A stretch of DNA of 39,320 nt from Bacteroidales bacterium (GCA_029009115.1 JAQXJU010000001.1:1-39320), one strand, 5' to 3'; positions 1 through 9,632 are shown, counted from the stretch's first letter. Notes: generated by a model not told the origin, from the letters alone. Translations and numbers: made by a program.

Positions 1-102
1 CACTTCCGCAGACTGCATTGGAACATCTATCAGATACTTGACTATTACTGCGGGGTCTCGAATCCATCAGCCCCCGAATTCAGCAACATAATATGGGAAT
101 GA
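1..102 (+). CDS. C-terminal end of an unidentified protein (partial)
   Basis: An open frame runs from the first base of the window to a TGA at 100-102, giving the last 33 residues of a protein (ending ...SNIIWE). The piece is rich in aromatic residues and has no recognisable motif, so no function can be given. It is taken as real because its stop codon overlaps the next gene's start in an ATGA arrangement, the same junction used at the next two boundaries. That suggests it is the upstream member of the same glycan-related operon. Confidence 0.55.
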   Translation, partial: HFRRLHWNIYQILDYYCGVSNPSAPEFSNIIWE

Positions 103-1493
103 ACGGACTTTCATTATTCCTGCTGGCGGGGACTCTTCTGCTGGCGGGGTGTTCCACCGAAACAAGCGGCAAAGACAGCAAACCCGAAGAAGGCGCCAAG
201 GCTACACTGGAGACTTACAATTATCCTTCCGGTGTAAGCAAGTCCCGCAAGTATTTCGTAAGCGTTGACGGAGTCGCACAGACTGTGTATCCCACCGACG
301 AAGCGCACATCTGCACCTTCGGATGCGACGGCGAGGTCAGCGTCAGCGTAACCCTGATGTCCGAGGTAGTGAAAGAGGCCGCCCTTCGTCCGCTCGGCAA
401 GAACTATTCCTACGAAATCACGGATGCGCAGACAATCCTCTTCAAGGTCAAGCCCGGCGACAGGGTCGTGGCAGAATTCAACGGCATCGAACAGGGACAA
501 CTCTTCATCTTCGCCAATCCCCTTTCCGAGAAGCCTGCCCAGACGGAAGGACTGCTGCTTTTCGAAGCAGGAAAAACCTACAACGACAGTTATATCAGGC
601 TCACAGATAACCAGACAATCTATCTTGAGGGAGGAAGCGTTCTCAAGGCAAAGATTTGCGCCGACAATGCGAAGAACGTAAAGATTCTGGGCTACGGCAT
701 ACTCGATACCTGGGGCAACGACGCCGATATAAGCAGCATACGTTTCCTGGGCACCGTCGGTGCCCAGGTTGACGGTCCCGTTATTCTTGGAGACGGCGGA
801 AGGGTGTTCTTTAACGCCATGTCCAGCAATGTGACTGTCAACAATACCAAGATCATAGGCAGGGTCGGCGGAGTACAGTGCGACGCCCTTGACCTGTACG
901 GCTGCCACGACTACAAGATTACCTCTTGTTTCGCCTACGGCAACGACGACACCTACTGCATCAAAACCTGGAAATGGTCCTACAAGGGCGAGAGCTACAA
1001 CATCAGTTTCGAGGACTGCATTGCCCGCAACACCAGGGGCAACTCCTTCGAGATAGGATATGAGACAGGGCTGGACATCCACGACATCACTTACAAGGAC
1101 ATCTACTCGATCCATTCCTCCGGAGGCGCAGACAATACCATGAGAAGAGGAGCAGTAACAATACACAACGGCTCTGCGGGCCACATCTACGATATTCGCT
1201 ACGAGGGAGTGCACATCGAAGATCCTCTCGAGTTCGGAATAGATATGCGCATACTAAAGTCCTCGTACGAACTCGGAGCAGGCGAAACATGGGCCCCGGG
1301 AATTATTGACAAGGTGTACCTCAAGGACGTGAAGATGTACAGGCAAGCTCCCCAGGGCAACACCCTCAAGGGATACGACTCCTCGCACAAGATTTCTGTC
1401 GAATTCGAGAATCTCGAAATTGCCGGGAAGAAGATAAGTTCAGCTGCGGAAGGAAACTTTGCCGTAAGCAACGCAAGCGCATCATTCAAATGA
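99..1493 (+). CDS. GH28-like right-handed beta-helix lipoprotein
   Basis: Predicted surface or periplasmic lipoprotein: the N-terminus has a hydrophobic stretch ending in the lipobox LLAGC, followed by a polar linker. Residues from about 175 to 400 look like a parallel beta-helix, with repeating short strands such as NVKILGYGILD and NVTVNNTKI. The segment GNDDTYCIKT resembles the paired-Asp motif of GH28 polygalacturonases, and the later GNSFEIGYETG resembles their GHG..IG region, although the His is absent. I infer a glycoside hydrolase or related beta-helix enzyme; the exact family is uncertain. ATG at 99 is chosen because it forms an ATGA overlap with the upstream stop; ATG at 93 is in frame and would add two residues. 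The 3' end overlaps the next lipoprotein gene by four bases. Confidence 0.7.
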   Translation: MNGLSLFLLAGTLLLAGCSTETSGKDSKPEEGAKATLETYNYPSGVSKSRKYFVSVDGVAQTVYPTDEAHICTFGCDGEVSVSVTLMSEVVKEAALRPLGKNYSYEITDAQTILFKVKPGDRVVAEFNGIEQGQLFIFANPLSEKPAQTEGLLLFEAGKTYNDSYIRLTDNQTIYLEGGSVLKAKICADNAKNVKILGYGILDTWGNDADISSIRFLGTVGAQVDGPVILGDGGRVFFNAMSSNVTVNNTKIIGRVGGVQCDALDLYGCHDYKITSCFAYGNDDTYCIKTWKWSYKGESYNISFEDCIARNTRGNSFEIGYETGLDIHDITYKDIYSIHSSGGADNTMRRGAVTIHNGSAGHIYDIRYEGVHIEDPLEFGIDMRILKSSYELGAGETWAPGIIDKVYLKDVKMYRQAPQGNTLKGYDSSHKISVEFENLEIAGKKISSAAEGNFAVSNASASFK

Positions 1494-2944
1494 TTCAAAG
1501 CCTCAAAGACATAATGAAAATGGCTTCATATCTGCTCCTCGTGCTCGCAGCCCTTGCCTGCACAAAGGAAAACAAGCCCGAGACTCCCTCTGACAAACTG
1601 CCCTGGGACGGTCTTTCGGACATCGAACAGTTTGAATCAACTATTCTCAAATCTGAAATACTTGCCCTTGAAGAAGATTGCCTTCTGGAAGGAGCCCAAT
1701 CCAACGCCTACTGCACTGCACTGACATTCAGTTCAGGCAAGACCTTTCTGCTCGGAAAGAGATGGAGCGCTTTCGTTTCGGCCGACGAGAACGACTACAT
1801 CACAATCAACGGTCAGGCGAGCAGCCACAAGGTGGTGGACTATCCCTGGTTCACGATTTCTGAAAGCGGAAACTGGGTTTCGCAGGGCACTGACACAGGT
1901 AAATCGGCCATCCCCGCAGCCAACAAGGCGCAGACCGAAGCAGTGGTCCGCTTTGTCCGCGAAGACAGGCGCGGATGCACCATCCATTTCTCCGACGGCA
2001 CAACCCGCAGGATGGAAAGAGAACTCAGCTACGAGATGTACGTCAGCAAGGAAGCTGACGTGATGTACGTATATATAGGAGAAGAAGGTGACAAGGACTT
2101 TGTCTGCTACCCGTTCAAGAAAAGATTCCGCCAATATAAAGCCGGAGCATATCCCTCGTATCTCGACAACTGGGGCGTGATGGGCGTCAAGCTCTGCGAA
2201 AAGGACGGGGACACATTCTCCAATGGCACCAGGCTGTTCCTCGACGGAGAGGCTGAACTTGCCCTGCAGGTCGATGACGGGCGAGGCAACGGAGCAAAAA
2301 CCTACGTCGGAGGAACCCTGCACGGCTTCGAGAACATCATCCTGGAGGGAGGTGTGCGCCAGATAGGCATCTGTGTTGACGGAACAACGGTCGGTGAGGG
2401 AGAAAGCCTGGAACTGCGCAAAGCCGAAAAAATTGTGATGACCCAGAAATCAGAACTCTGTCAGGCCTACACTTCCGGAAATCCTTTCGCTATTGCAAGC
2501 CGAATATGGACTTTCGAAAACGGAAGACTCTCGATAGAGATTGAAGTTGAATTTCTTCGCGACACCCAGCTCTATCAGAGTATGTTCGGAATGCTATGCG
2601 TGTTGCGCCGATGGGATGCCGACACTTCCGCTCCGTACCTGACCCGCTGGGCAGTCAAGGACAACCAGCCCCTATCGACAATTGAAGTTGCCGACGGCTG
2701 GGGCTCGATGAGCAAGGATGGCCACACCAGCAGTATCACCGAATACGGCGAAAAGGGTCTCAGCTTTGCTCTGGTGGTTGACGAGGGAACTCGAAAGGGA
2801 GGAGGAATGATGGTCGGAACCAACGGGAATGCCTACAACAAGATTTACTTCGACCTTACCGGAAGCTATTCTGCAAAAAAAGATGAAAAATTAGCTGCCA
2901 GGGTTCATTGGGAAATAGAAAAAACACGTATCTTCAAGCCATGA
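1490..2944 (+). CDS. Uncharacterised lipoprotein in glycosidase operon
   Basis: A 484-residue protein that I do not recognise. It has a lipoprotein signal (hydrophobic run ending LAALAC, with Cys at about residue 24), so it should be exported and lipidated. The rest is soluble, without membrane spans, and rich in short beta-strand-like segments with many aromatic residues. A segment VGGTLHGFE near residues 275-283 is vaguely reminiscent of beta-jelly-roll polysaccharide-active proteins, but this is not enough for a family call. It sits between a GH28-like gene and a GH109 gene with ATGA overlaps on both sides, so a role in binding or cleaving a glycan is a reasonable inference. The start at 1490 overlaps the upstream stop; ATG at 1514 is an alternative giving a shorter signal peptide. 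Confidence 0.75.
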   Translation: MIQSLKDIMKMASYLLLVLAALACTKENKPETPSDKLPWDGLSDIEQFESTILKSEILALEEDCLLEGAQSNAYCTALTFSSGKTFLLGKRWSAFVSADENDYITINGQASSHKVVDYPWFTISESGNWVSQGTDTGKSAIPAANKAQTEAVVRFVREDRRGCTIHFSDGTTRRMERELSYEMYVSKEADVMYVYIGEEGDKDFVCYPFKKRFRQYKAGAYPSYLDNWGVMGVKLCEKDGDTFSNGTRLFLDGEAELALQVDDGRGNGAKTYVGGTLHGFENIILEGGVRQIGICVDGTTVGEGESLELRKAEKIVMTQKSELCQAYTSGNPFAIASRIWTFENGRLSIEIEVEFLRDTQLYQSMFGMLCVLRRWDADTSAPYLTRWAVKDNQPLSTIEVADGWGSMSKDGHTSSITEYGEKGLSFALVVDEGTRKGGGMMVGTNGNAYNKIYFDLTGSYSAKKDEKLAARVHWEIEKTRIFKP

Positions 2945-4341
2945 AAAAGATTATCGCGCTTGTCGCCGTTCTGGCGGCACTCTCATCCGCTTCAGTTTCC
3001 GGAAAGATAAAATCCTCTGTCCCGGCAAAGGTCAAGAACGGAACCATATGCCTAAAGACCCCCGCAAGGGAAAAGGGGCAGACCAGTGCCCTGCAGCTCA
3101 GATGCGAGCCCATTTCAAAGGTAAGGGTAGGGTTCATAGGCCTTGGAATGAGGGGCCCAGGAGCTGTTAAACGCTTCAGTTATATAGATGATGCTCAAAT
3201 AGTTGCTCTCTGCGACCTGAAACAGGAGAATGTCAGCAAATGCCAGAAGATACTCTCCTCGAGAAACTGTCCCGAGGCCAGGGAATATGTCGGCGACGAT
3301 GCCTGGAAGAGACTCTGCGAAAGCGATGATATCGACCTCGTTTACATCTGCACCGACTGGGTCAATCATACCCCTATGGCCGTGTATGCGATGAATCAGG
3401 GCAAGCACGTAGCCGTTGAGGTGCCCGCGGCGATGTCGATAGCCGAATGCTGGGATCTTGTCAACACCTGCGAGAAGACCCGCCGTCACTGTATGATGCT
3501 CGAGAACTGCGTCTATGACTTCTTCGAGATGTCTGTCCTGAATATGGCACAGAACGGAGTCTTCGGCGAAGTCTATTACGGCGAGGGAGGATACATCCAC
3601 AATCTTACCACCTACTGGGACAAGTATTACAACAACTGGCGTCTGGCCTACAACAATGCCCACCGCGGAGACAACTATCCCACTCACGGGATAGGCCCCC
3701 TGTGTCAGGTATTCGGGATACATCGCGGCGACAGGATGACAAGGCTTGTCTCTATGGATACCTCCCCCAGGGTGGGAGCCGCCTGCGCAAAAAAAATAAT
3801 GGGTTCCGACAGTTATGCCGAGGGCGACCATACCACCACCCTAATTCGCACCCACAAGGGCAAAGTAATTGAGATTCAGCATAATGTCTATGCCGACAGA
3901 CCTTACAGCCGCCTTTATGCCCTCACCGGCACCGAAGGCTATGCTGTAAAGTACCCCGAGCAGAATATCTCGGTCAAGGGAGAGAAGTTGGAGCGCAAGG
4001 CTCCTGACGACCTCGATGTGGAGAAATTTGCGCCAAAGAGTTTCCTTAAAGAAGTTCTGGCAGACTATGAGCCCGAATTTGCAAGAGAAATCAAAGACCT
4101 TGCAAAGAAGGTCGGCGGACACGGAGGTATGGATTTCATAATGGACTACCGCCTTGTTTACTGCCTCAAAAACGGTCTGCCCCTGGATGAGGACGTTTAC
4201 GATGCGGCGGAGTGGAGCTGCCTGACCGAACTCAGCAGGCTCTCGATAGAGAACGGCAACATCCCTGTGGAGGTGCCCGACTTCACAAGGGGCGAATGGA
4301 ACGTAATCGACGGATTCTCATATGCTATGGCTGTGAAATAA
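2941..4341 (+). CDS. GH109-type NAD-dependent glycosidase (Gfo/Idh/MocA fold)
   Basis: Looks like a family GH109 enzyme, known for exo-alpha-N-acetylgalactosaminidase activity using a tightly bound NAD and an oxidation-elimination mechanism. From the chosen ATG, residues 1-21 form a signal peptide. The Rossmann motif GFIGLGMRG is at 64-72, GKHVAVEVPAA at about 154-164, LENCVYDF at 187-194 and YPTHGIGP at 246-253, with the His (249) expected in the active site. Length (466 residues) fits the family. The longest frame begins at 2908, but ATG 2941 overlaps the upstream stop as ATGA and starts directly at the signal peptide. It is the last of the glycan genes; recG begins three bases after its stop. 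Substrate specificity (GalNAc or another sugar) cannot be read from sequence alone. Confidence 0.85.
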   Translation: MKKIIALVAVLAALSSASVSGKIKSSVPAKVKNGTICLKTPAREKGQTSALQLRCEPISKVRVGFIGLGMRGPGAVKRFSYIDDAQIVALCDLKQENVSKCQKILSSRNCPEAREYVGDDAWKRLCESDDIDLVYICTDWVNHTPMAVYAMNQGKHVAVEVPAAMSIAECWDLVNTCEKTRRHCMMLENCVYDFFEMSVLNMAQNGVFGEVYYGEGGYIHNLTTYWDKYYNNWRLAYNNAHRGDNYPTHGIGPLCQVFGIHRGDRMTRLVSMDTSPRVGAACAKKIMGSDSYAEGDHTTTLIRTHKGKVIEIQHNVYADRPYSRLYALTGTEGYAVKYPEQNISVKGEKLERKAPDDLDVEKFAPKSFLKEVLADYEPEFAREIKDLAKKVGGHGGMDFIMDYRLVYCLKNGLPLDEDVYDAAEWSCLTELSRLSIENGNIPVEVPDFTRGEWNVIDGFSYAMAVK

Positions 4342-4344
4342 TGG

Positions 4345-6543
4345 ATGGGAGAACTGAATTCTGACATACAGTACCTGTCCGGAGTAGGTCCCAAAAGGGC
4401 CGAAATGTTAAGGAAGGAGCTTGGGGTCGCCACTATTGGCGACCTGCTCCGCATATATCCCTTCAGGTATATCGACCGCAGTTCGGTGCAGAAAATTGCC
4501 TCGCTTGACGCTTCTGAGGCATCTGTTCAGATTCAGGGAAGAATCATCTCCGAAACCCTTTACGGCAAGGGAGGAACAACTCTTATGCAGAGGGTTCTGC
4601 TCGAAGACGGAAACGTTCAGGTCCGTAGCAGCGCCCAGTCTGAAAAGCAAGAGGCAATACTTCTGAAAAGTGCCTCACGGCTCAGCGTAATCGTGGATGA
4701 TTCAAGCGGAACGCTAGAGATGGTCTTCTTCAAGGGCATCCGATACAATTGGACCAGACTCATCCCGGGGGCGGTGTTCCTGTTCTTCGGAAAGCCCCAG
4801 GAGTTCAACGGCAGGCTGAACATTGTGCACCCCGAGGTGGACCCGCCTCAAAAAGATCCCTCGGTCCCCGGGACCCTTACCGGTGTGTATCCCAGTACCG
4901 AGAACCTCAAGAACGCAGGCATCACCGGAAAAGTGATGTGCAGGATGATGAATGCCGCCCTTGCACTGTGCCTGGGCGAAATCACGGAGACCCTTACCGA
5001 TAAGGTAATGAAGGACAATTCACTGTGCTCCCTTAAGTTTGCCATCAAGAACATCCACTTCCCCTCCGACAGCTATGCCTTGCAGAAGGCTGTGGCACGC
5101 CTGAAATTCGAGGAGCTCTTCTTTCTCCAGCTGTCACTGCTCAGGGGAAAGTTCCGCCGCAGCCGCTTCGAAAAGGGCATACCTATGCCCAAGGTAGGTC
5201 CCGCTTTCAAGGCCTGTTACGATGCACTCCCCTACGAACTCACAGGAGCCCAGAAAAGGGTGATAAAGGAGATACGCTCCGATATGATGGGCGGCGGCCA
5301 GATGAACAGGCTGCTCCAGGGCGATGTGGGCTCGGGTAAGACTCTTGTGGCAGTGCTCAGCTGTCTGATTGCAGAAGGAAACGGATACCAGAGCTGCATA
5401 ATGGCTCCGACCGAAGTCCTTGCCAGGCAGCACTTCATCAACATCTCCCGTTATCTCGCCCCCACGGGACTCAGATGCGCCCTCCTCACGGGAAGCACCC
5501 CGGCAAAGGAACGCAGGGAGATTCACTCCGGACTCGAGGACGGCTCCATATCGGTCATTGTAGGCACCCACGCCCTGATAGAAGACAACGTGGTCTTCAA
5601 CTCTCTGGGGCTCGCCGTAATCGACGAGCAGCACCGTTTCGGGGTTGACCAGCGCGCCAGGCTTTGGTCGAAGGGCAAGGTGGCACCTCCTCACGTACTG
5701 GTCATGACTGCTACCCCCATCCCGAGGACTCTCGCTATGACAGTCTATGGCGACCTCGACGTATCGGTCATCGACGAACTTCCTCCCGGACGCAAGCCTG
5801 TGCAGACCATCTGCATCAACCAGTCCAGAAAACCGGCGATGTTCAAGTTCATAGAGGAAGAGATTGCATCGGGCAGGCAGGTCTTCATCGTTTATCCTAT
5901 GATATTCGTGAACGAAAAGATGGATATCAGCAATGTCGAGCAGGGCTACGAGGAGATAGTAACGCGCTTCCCCCTCAACAAAGGCTACAAGGTTGCCCTC
6001 GTACACGGGCAGCAGAATGCCGAGACCAAGCAGTTCAATATGGATGCCTTCGTGGCCGGAAGAGCGCAGATACTGGTTTCCACCACGGTAATAGAAGTGG
6101 GAGTGGATGTGCCGAATGCCTCGGTAATGGTAATCGAGTCTGCCCAGCGCTTCGGGCTCAGCCAGCTCCATCAGCTCAGGGGCCGCGTGGGACGGGGTGC
6201 CGAGAAGTCGTACTGCATACTCGTCAAAGACTACAAAACCTCTAAGGAATCGCAGGAAAGGCTCGACATCATGTGTTCTACCGAAAACGGATTCGAGATT
6301 GCCGAAGCGGATATGAAGATGCGCGGCCCCGGAGACCTCGAGGGCACCCAGCAAAGCGGACTCCCCGTGTCGCTCAACATAGCCTCCATCGCAAAGGACT
6401 CCCTGCTTCTTTCGCAGGCGAGAGCCTATGCGGAACAACTTCTCGAAGATGACCCTGCCCTGGAGAAGGCCTCCAATGCCCTGCTTCTGAAAGAACTCAG
6501 GAAAGACAAGTACAACATCAAAGACTACAGCAAGATTTCGTAA
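4345..6543 (+). CDS. recG: ATP-dependent DNA helicase RecG
   Basis: RecG is a superfamily 2 helicase that binds branched DNA and regresses stalled replication forks. The 732-residue product begins with the helix-hairpin-helix-like LSGVGPKRAE typical of RecG and continues through an OB-fold wedge domain (roughly residues 55-165). The helicase core has Walker A GDVGSGKT at 326-333, a DEQH motif II at 427-430 followed by RFG, MTATPIPRT as motif III, and the C-terminal motif QLRGRVGRG. The start ATG lies three bases after the GH109 stop, and the stop overlaps the start of the WYL regulator by one base, so the genes are probably co-transcribed. Length matches full-size RecG. Confidence 0.97.
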   Translation: MGELNSDIQYLSGVGPKRAEMLRKELGVATIGDLLRIYPFRYIDRSSVQKIASLDASEASVQIQGRIISETLYGKGGTTLMQRVLLEDGNVQVRSSAQSEKQEAILLKSASRLSVIVDDSSGTLEMVFFKGIRYNWTRLIPGAVFLFFGKPQEFNGRLNIVHPEVDPPQKDPSVPGTLTGVYPSTENLKNAGITGKVMCRMMNAALALCLGEITETLTDKVMKDNSLCSLKFAIKNIHFPSDSYALQKAVARLKFEELFFLQLSLLRGKFRRSRFEKGIPMPKVGPAFKACYDALPYELTGAQKRVIKEIRSDMMGGGQMNRLLQGDVGSGKTLVAVLSCLIAEGNGYQSCIMAPTEVLARQHFINISRYLAPTGLRCALLTGSTPAKERREIHSGLEDGSISVIVGTHALIEDNVVFNSLGLAVIDEQHRFGVDQRARLWSKGKVAPPHVLVMTATPIPRTLAMTVYGDLDVSVIDELPPGRKPVQTICINQSRKPAMFKFIEEEIASGRQVFIVYPMIFVNEKMDISNVEQGYEEIVTRFPLNKGYKVALVHGQQNAETKQFNMDAFVAGRAQILVSTTVIEVGVDVPNASVMVIESAQRFGLSQLHQLRGRVGRGAEKSYCILVKDYKTSKESQERLDIMCSTENGFEIAEADMKMRGPGDLEGTQQSGLPVSLNIASIAKDSLLLSQARAYAEQLLEDDPALEKASNALLLKELRKDKYNIKDYSKIS

Positions 6544-7448
6544 TGGTTAGCGAACTGATAGACAAATACCTGTGGCTGATAAGACTGCTTGTGGATGCCG
6601 GGCACAAGGGGCTCACCCTTTCGGAGATAAGTTCCTCGTGGGAACAACGCTACGGAAGTGAATATCCCAGACGCACTTTCAACAACCATCGCGAGGCCAT
6701 TGCCGAAATCTTCGGGATCGAAATCCAGTGCCGCCGCGCCGACAACTGCTACTTCATTGCCGAAGGCGAAGACACTCTCTCCAGCGACAAGACCCGCTCG
6801 TGGCTGGTTGACACCTTTACCGTAAACAAACTTCTGGAACTCGGCAAACAGAGGCTCTCAGGAAGGGTTTCGGTAGAAAATATCCCCTCGGGGCAATACA
6901 ACCTTACCCCAATAATGGATGCAATGCTCGCCGAGCGGGTGCTCGGGATAGAATACAGGAAATACACCGCGATTAACACAGAGACTCTGCACGTGGAACC
7001 CTGGGCCGTGAAGGAACATAACCGGAGGTGGTATCTGATTGGATGGTGCCGCGAACGCCAGGCTCTTCGTGTATATGGGCTCGACAGGATTCATTCCATA
7101 GTCCAGAGCGACGAAAAGTTCAGGATGGATTCCGACTTCGACGTGGATGAGCTTTTTGCCGAGAGTTTCGGGATGTACCTTGCTGACGAGCAGGAGGTCA
7201 GGACAATTACCCTTAGGACATCGGAGCTTCAGGCACGTTTTCTGCGGGATCTGCCCCTGCATCCCAGCCAGAAGGAAATATCGCAGGACGAGGACGGCTC
7301 GGTTCTGTTCGCGATAAGGGTTGCCGTGAACGAGGCTCTTCTGATGGAGCTGATGAAATATGGCGACAAACTTGAGGTAGTATCGCCAAAAGAGCTACGC
7401 ACACAAGTCAGGAAGATGTTTGAAAGTGCAGTAAAGAAATATAAATAA
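6543..7448 (+). CDS. WYL-domain transcriptional regulator
   Basis: A 301-residue cytoplasmic regulator. The N-terminal ~75 residues look like a winged-helix DNA-binding domain (RRTFNNHREAIAEIFG). Residues about 120-190 form a WYL domain containing NRRWYLIGWC and the following LDRI, and the remainder fits the WCX C-terminal extension. WYL proteins bind nucleic acid or ligands and often control DNA-damage or defence genes. Its target here is unknown. The start codon overlaps the recG stop (TAATG), so translation is probably coupled to a DNA-repair helicase. The S9 peptidase gene follows after nine bases. Confidence 0.88.
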   Translation: MVSELIDKYLWLIRLLVDAGHKGLTLSEISSSWEQRYGSEYPRRTFNNHREAIAEIFGIEIQCRRADNCYFIAEGEDTLSSDKTRSWLVDTFTVNKLLELGKQRLSGRVSVENIPSGQYNLTPIMDAMLAERVLGIEYRKYTAINTETLHVEPWAVKEHNRRWYLIGWCRERQALRVYGLDRIHSIVQSDEKFRMDSDFDVDELFAESFGMYLADEQEVRTITLRTSELQARFLRDLPLHPSQKEISQDEDGSVLFAIRVAVNEALLMELMKYGDKLEVVSPKELRTQVRKMFESAVKKYK

Positions 7449-7457
7449 TACAGATAT

Positions 7458-9632
7458 ATGAAATTTAAAACAGGAATGGCCATAGCGGCCACGCTGATGC
7501 TTATGGCTTGCAACAAAGAACAAGGCCCGCTCTATATCGGGCCCCAGGAGGTAAAGATTGAAGATGGAGTTATGACTCCTGAAGTATTGCTCGCACTCGG
7601 AAGGGTTTCTGACCCTCAGCTTTCGCCGGACGGCAAGCTGATACTCTTCGGAGTGTCGTACCAGAGCATTGAACAGAACCGTTCCTGCAGGAACATCTAT
7701 GTCTGCAACACCGACGGAAGTTCACGCAAACAGCTGACCCGCTCCGGAAAGAGCGTCAGCAACGCCCGCTGGAGCGCAGACGGGAGTGAAGTGTATTTCC
7801 TTCAAGGAGGCCAGATATGGAAGGCCCCTTTCAAGGGAGGAAAACTTGGAAAGAAGCGGCAGCTGAGCAAGGTTAAGGCTGGTATCAGCGGCTTTGAACT
7901 CTCCCCCGACGGAAGTTCCCTGCTGTATGTGAGCAGCATCCCCGGGCCTGTGAAGACCCCTGCCGCTTCAGGGCTTGACAAGGCACAGGCATATGTGGCC
8001 GAAGACCTTATGTACCGTCACTGGGACCACTGGGTGACAGAGACTCCCCGCAGTTTCACGGCCCGCCTCGGGGAAGGACCAATAACTGAAGAGAATTCAA
8101 GTGACATACTCGGCGAAGGCAACTCCTTCGAACTCCCCACTGAACCCTTCGGAGGGACAGAGCAGCTCAGCTGGGCCCCCGACAGCAGACTTATCGCATA
8201 TTCCTGCCGCAAGAAGACAGGAAAGGAGTACGCTTTCAGCACAGATACCGAGATTTATCTCTATGACAGCGAGTCAGGAAAGACATCTGTAATACCTATG
8301 GGCGGTGGCTACGACACCGACCCCGTATGGAGCCCCGACGGAAGCAGGATAGCCTGGATTTCGATGGCACGCGACGGCTATGAGGCTGATGCCCAGAGGA
8401 TTATGGTAGCAGATGTAAATCCCGGTGACCTTTCCGTCAGCGGGATAAGGCAGCTTGCCGCAGAACTCGACCGGGATGCCGCAGGGCTGAAGTGGTCGGC
8501 TAACGGAGCTTACCTTTACTTCAGCGCTGCCATCGACGGACTGGAGGCAATCTTCAGGGTCGCTGCCGACGGAAGTTCACCCGCCGAGAGGCTTACACCC
8601 GACAGCTGGCACTTCGACTTCAGTTCGCCCTTCGCTATTCTCGAGGACGGAACTCTACTGACCAGCTACAACAGCCTCAACTTCCCTACCGAACTTGTTT
8701 CAGTAAGACCCTTGGAAGCCTTTACCCAGATTACCGCCGAAAACGCCTCAATCTTCGCCAGGCTTTCGGAACCCTCCAGCGAGAGCGTCGAGGTAGAGAC
8801 CGTTGACGGCAAGAAGATGCAGTGCTGGGTACTCTACCCTCCTCACTTCGACCCTTCAAAGAAGTACCCGGCAATAGAGATAGTGCTCGGAGGTCCCCAG
8901 GGAGCCAATACCCAGGGCTGGAGTTACAGGTGGTGCTACCGCCTTATGGCCCAGCAGGGATACATAGTGATGATGCCCAACCGCCGCGGTACCACAGCCG
9001 CGGGTCAGGAGTGGAAGGAGCAGATTTCGGGCGATTACTGCGGACTGAATATGCAGGACTACCTCAGTGCCGGCCGCTATATAAAGGCTAAGCCCTATGT
9101 CAGCAAACTCGCCTGCTGCGGAGCAAGTTACGGAGGTTATTCGGCTTATATGCTCGAAGGGCTCCACGGCGACCTCTACGACTGCTTCATCGCCCACGCC
9201 GGAATCTTCGACGAAAAGATGCTCTGGTTCACCACCGAAGAAATGTGGTTTGCCAACTGGGACAACGGCGGACTGACTGAATATGCCTATACACCCGGAA
9301 AGACTGGCCCTGCCGGCGACGGAATAAGCTTCGGAGGAATGCAGCAGGCAGGTGCTCCATATGCAAGCACTCCCAAGGCAGTCAGACACTACTCCAACTC
9401 ACCCTCGTCGATGGTAACACGCTGGCATACCCCCATACTCTGCATTCACGGTGCTATGGACTTCCGCATCCCCTACGAGCAGGGAATGGCTGCATTCAAT
9501 GCTGCACAGATGATGGGGGTACCCTCAAAACTCGTGGTATTCCCCGAGGAGAACCACTGGATACTGCAGGCGCAGAACGCTCTGTTCTGGCACAGGACCT
9601 ATTTCGACTGGCTGGAGCGCTGGTGCAGATAA
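7458..9632 (+). CDS. Prolyl oligopeptidase family (S9) lipoprotein
   Basis: Exported serine peptidase of the dipeptidyl/acylaminoacyl-peptidase type. The signal peptide ends in the lipobox LMACN. The N-terminal half carries PD40/WD40-like beta-propeller repeats, each with an SPDG or SADG turn (for example DPQLSPDGK and DPVWSPDGS). The C-terminal alpha/beta-hydrolase domain has the nucleophile motif GASYGGY with Ser557, the acid in GAMDFR (Asp668) and the base in EENHW (His700), so the triad is complete. Length of 724 residues is usual. It probably trims peptides in the periplasm or at the cell surface. It closes a same-strand run of genes and ends four bases before the convergent helicase gene, leaving no terminator space. 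Confidence 0.94.
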   Translation: MKFKTGMAIAATLMLMACNKEQGPLYIGPQEVKIEDGVMTPEVLLALGRVSDPQLSPDGKLILFGVSYQSIEQNRSCRNIYVCNTDGSSRKQLTRSGKSVSNARWSADGSEVYFLQGGQIWKAPFKGGKLGKKRQLSKVKAGISGFELSPDGSSLLYVSSIPGPVKTPAASGLDKAQAYVAEDLMYRHWDHWVTETPRSFTARLGEGPITEENSSDILGEGNSFELPTEPFGGTEQLSWAPDSRLIAYSCRKKTGKEYAFSTDTEIYLYDSESGKTSVIPMGGGYDTDPVWSPDGSRIAWISMARDGYEADAQRIMVADVNPGDLSVSGIRQLAAELDRDAAGLKWSANGAYLYFSAAIDGLEAIFRVAADGSSPAERLTPDSWHFDFSSPFAILEDGTLLTSYNSLNFPTELVSVRPLEAFTQITAENASIFARLSEPSSESVEVETVDGKKMQCWVLYPPHFDPSKKYPAIEIVLGGPQGANTQGWSYRWCYRLMAQQGYIVMMPNRRGTTAAGQEWKEQISGDYCGLNMQDYLSAGRYIKAKPYVSKLACCGASYGGYSAYMLEGLHGDLYDCFIAHAGIFDEKMLWFTTEEMWFANWDNGGLTEYAYTPGKTGPAGDGISFGGMQQAGAPYASTPKAVRHYSNSPSSMVTRWHTPILCIHGAMDFRIPYEQGMAAFNAAQMMGVPSKLVVFPEENHWILQAQNALFWHRTYFDWLERWCR

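Noticed and set aside
5134..6438. A 434-codon open frame antisense to recG, and similar long antisense frames at 114-1214, 10630-11592 and 31796-32938
   Set aside because: They lie wholly inside well-recognised genes on the other strand, have no family motifs and show low-complexity residue patterns typical of complement frames of GC-rich codons.
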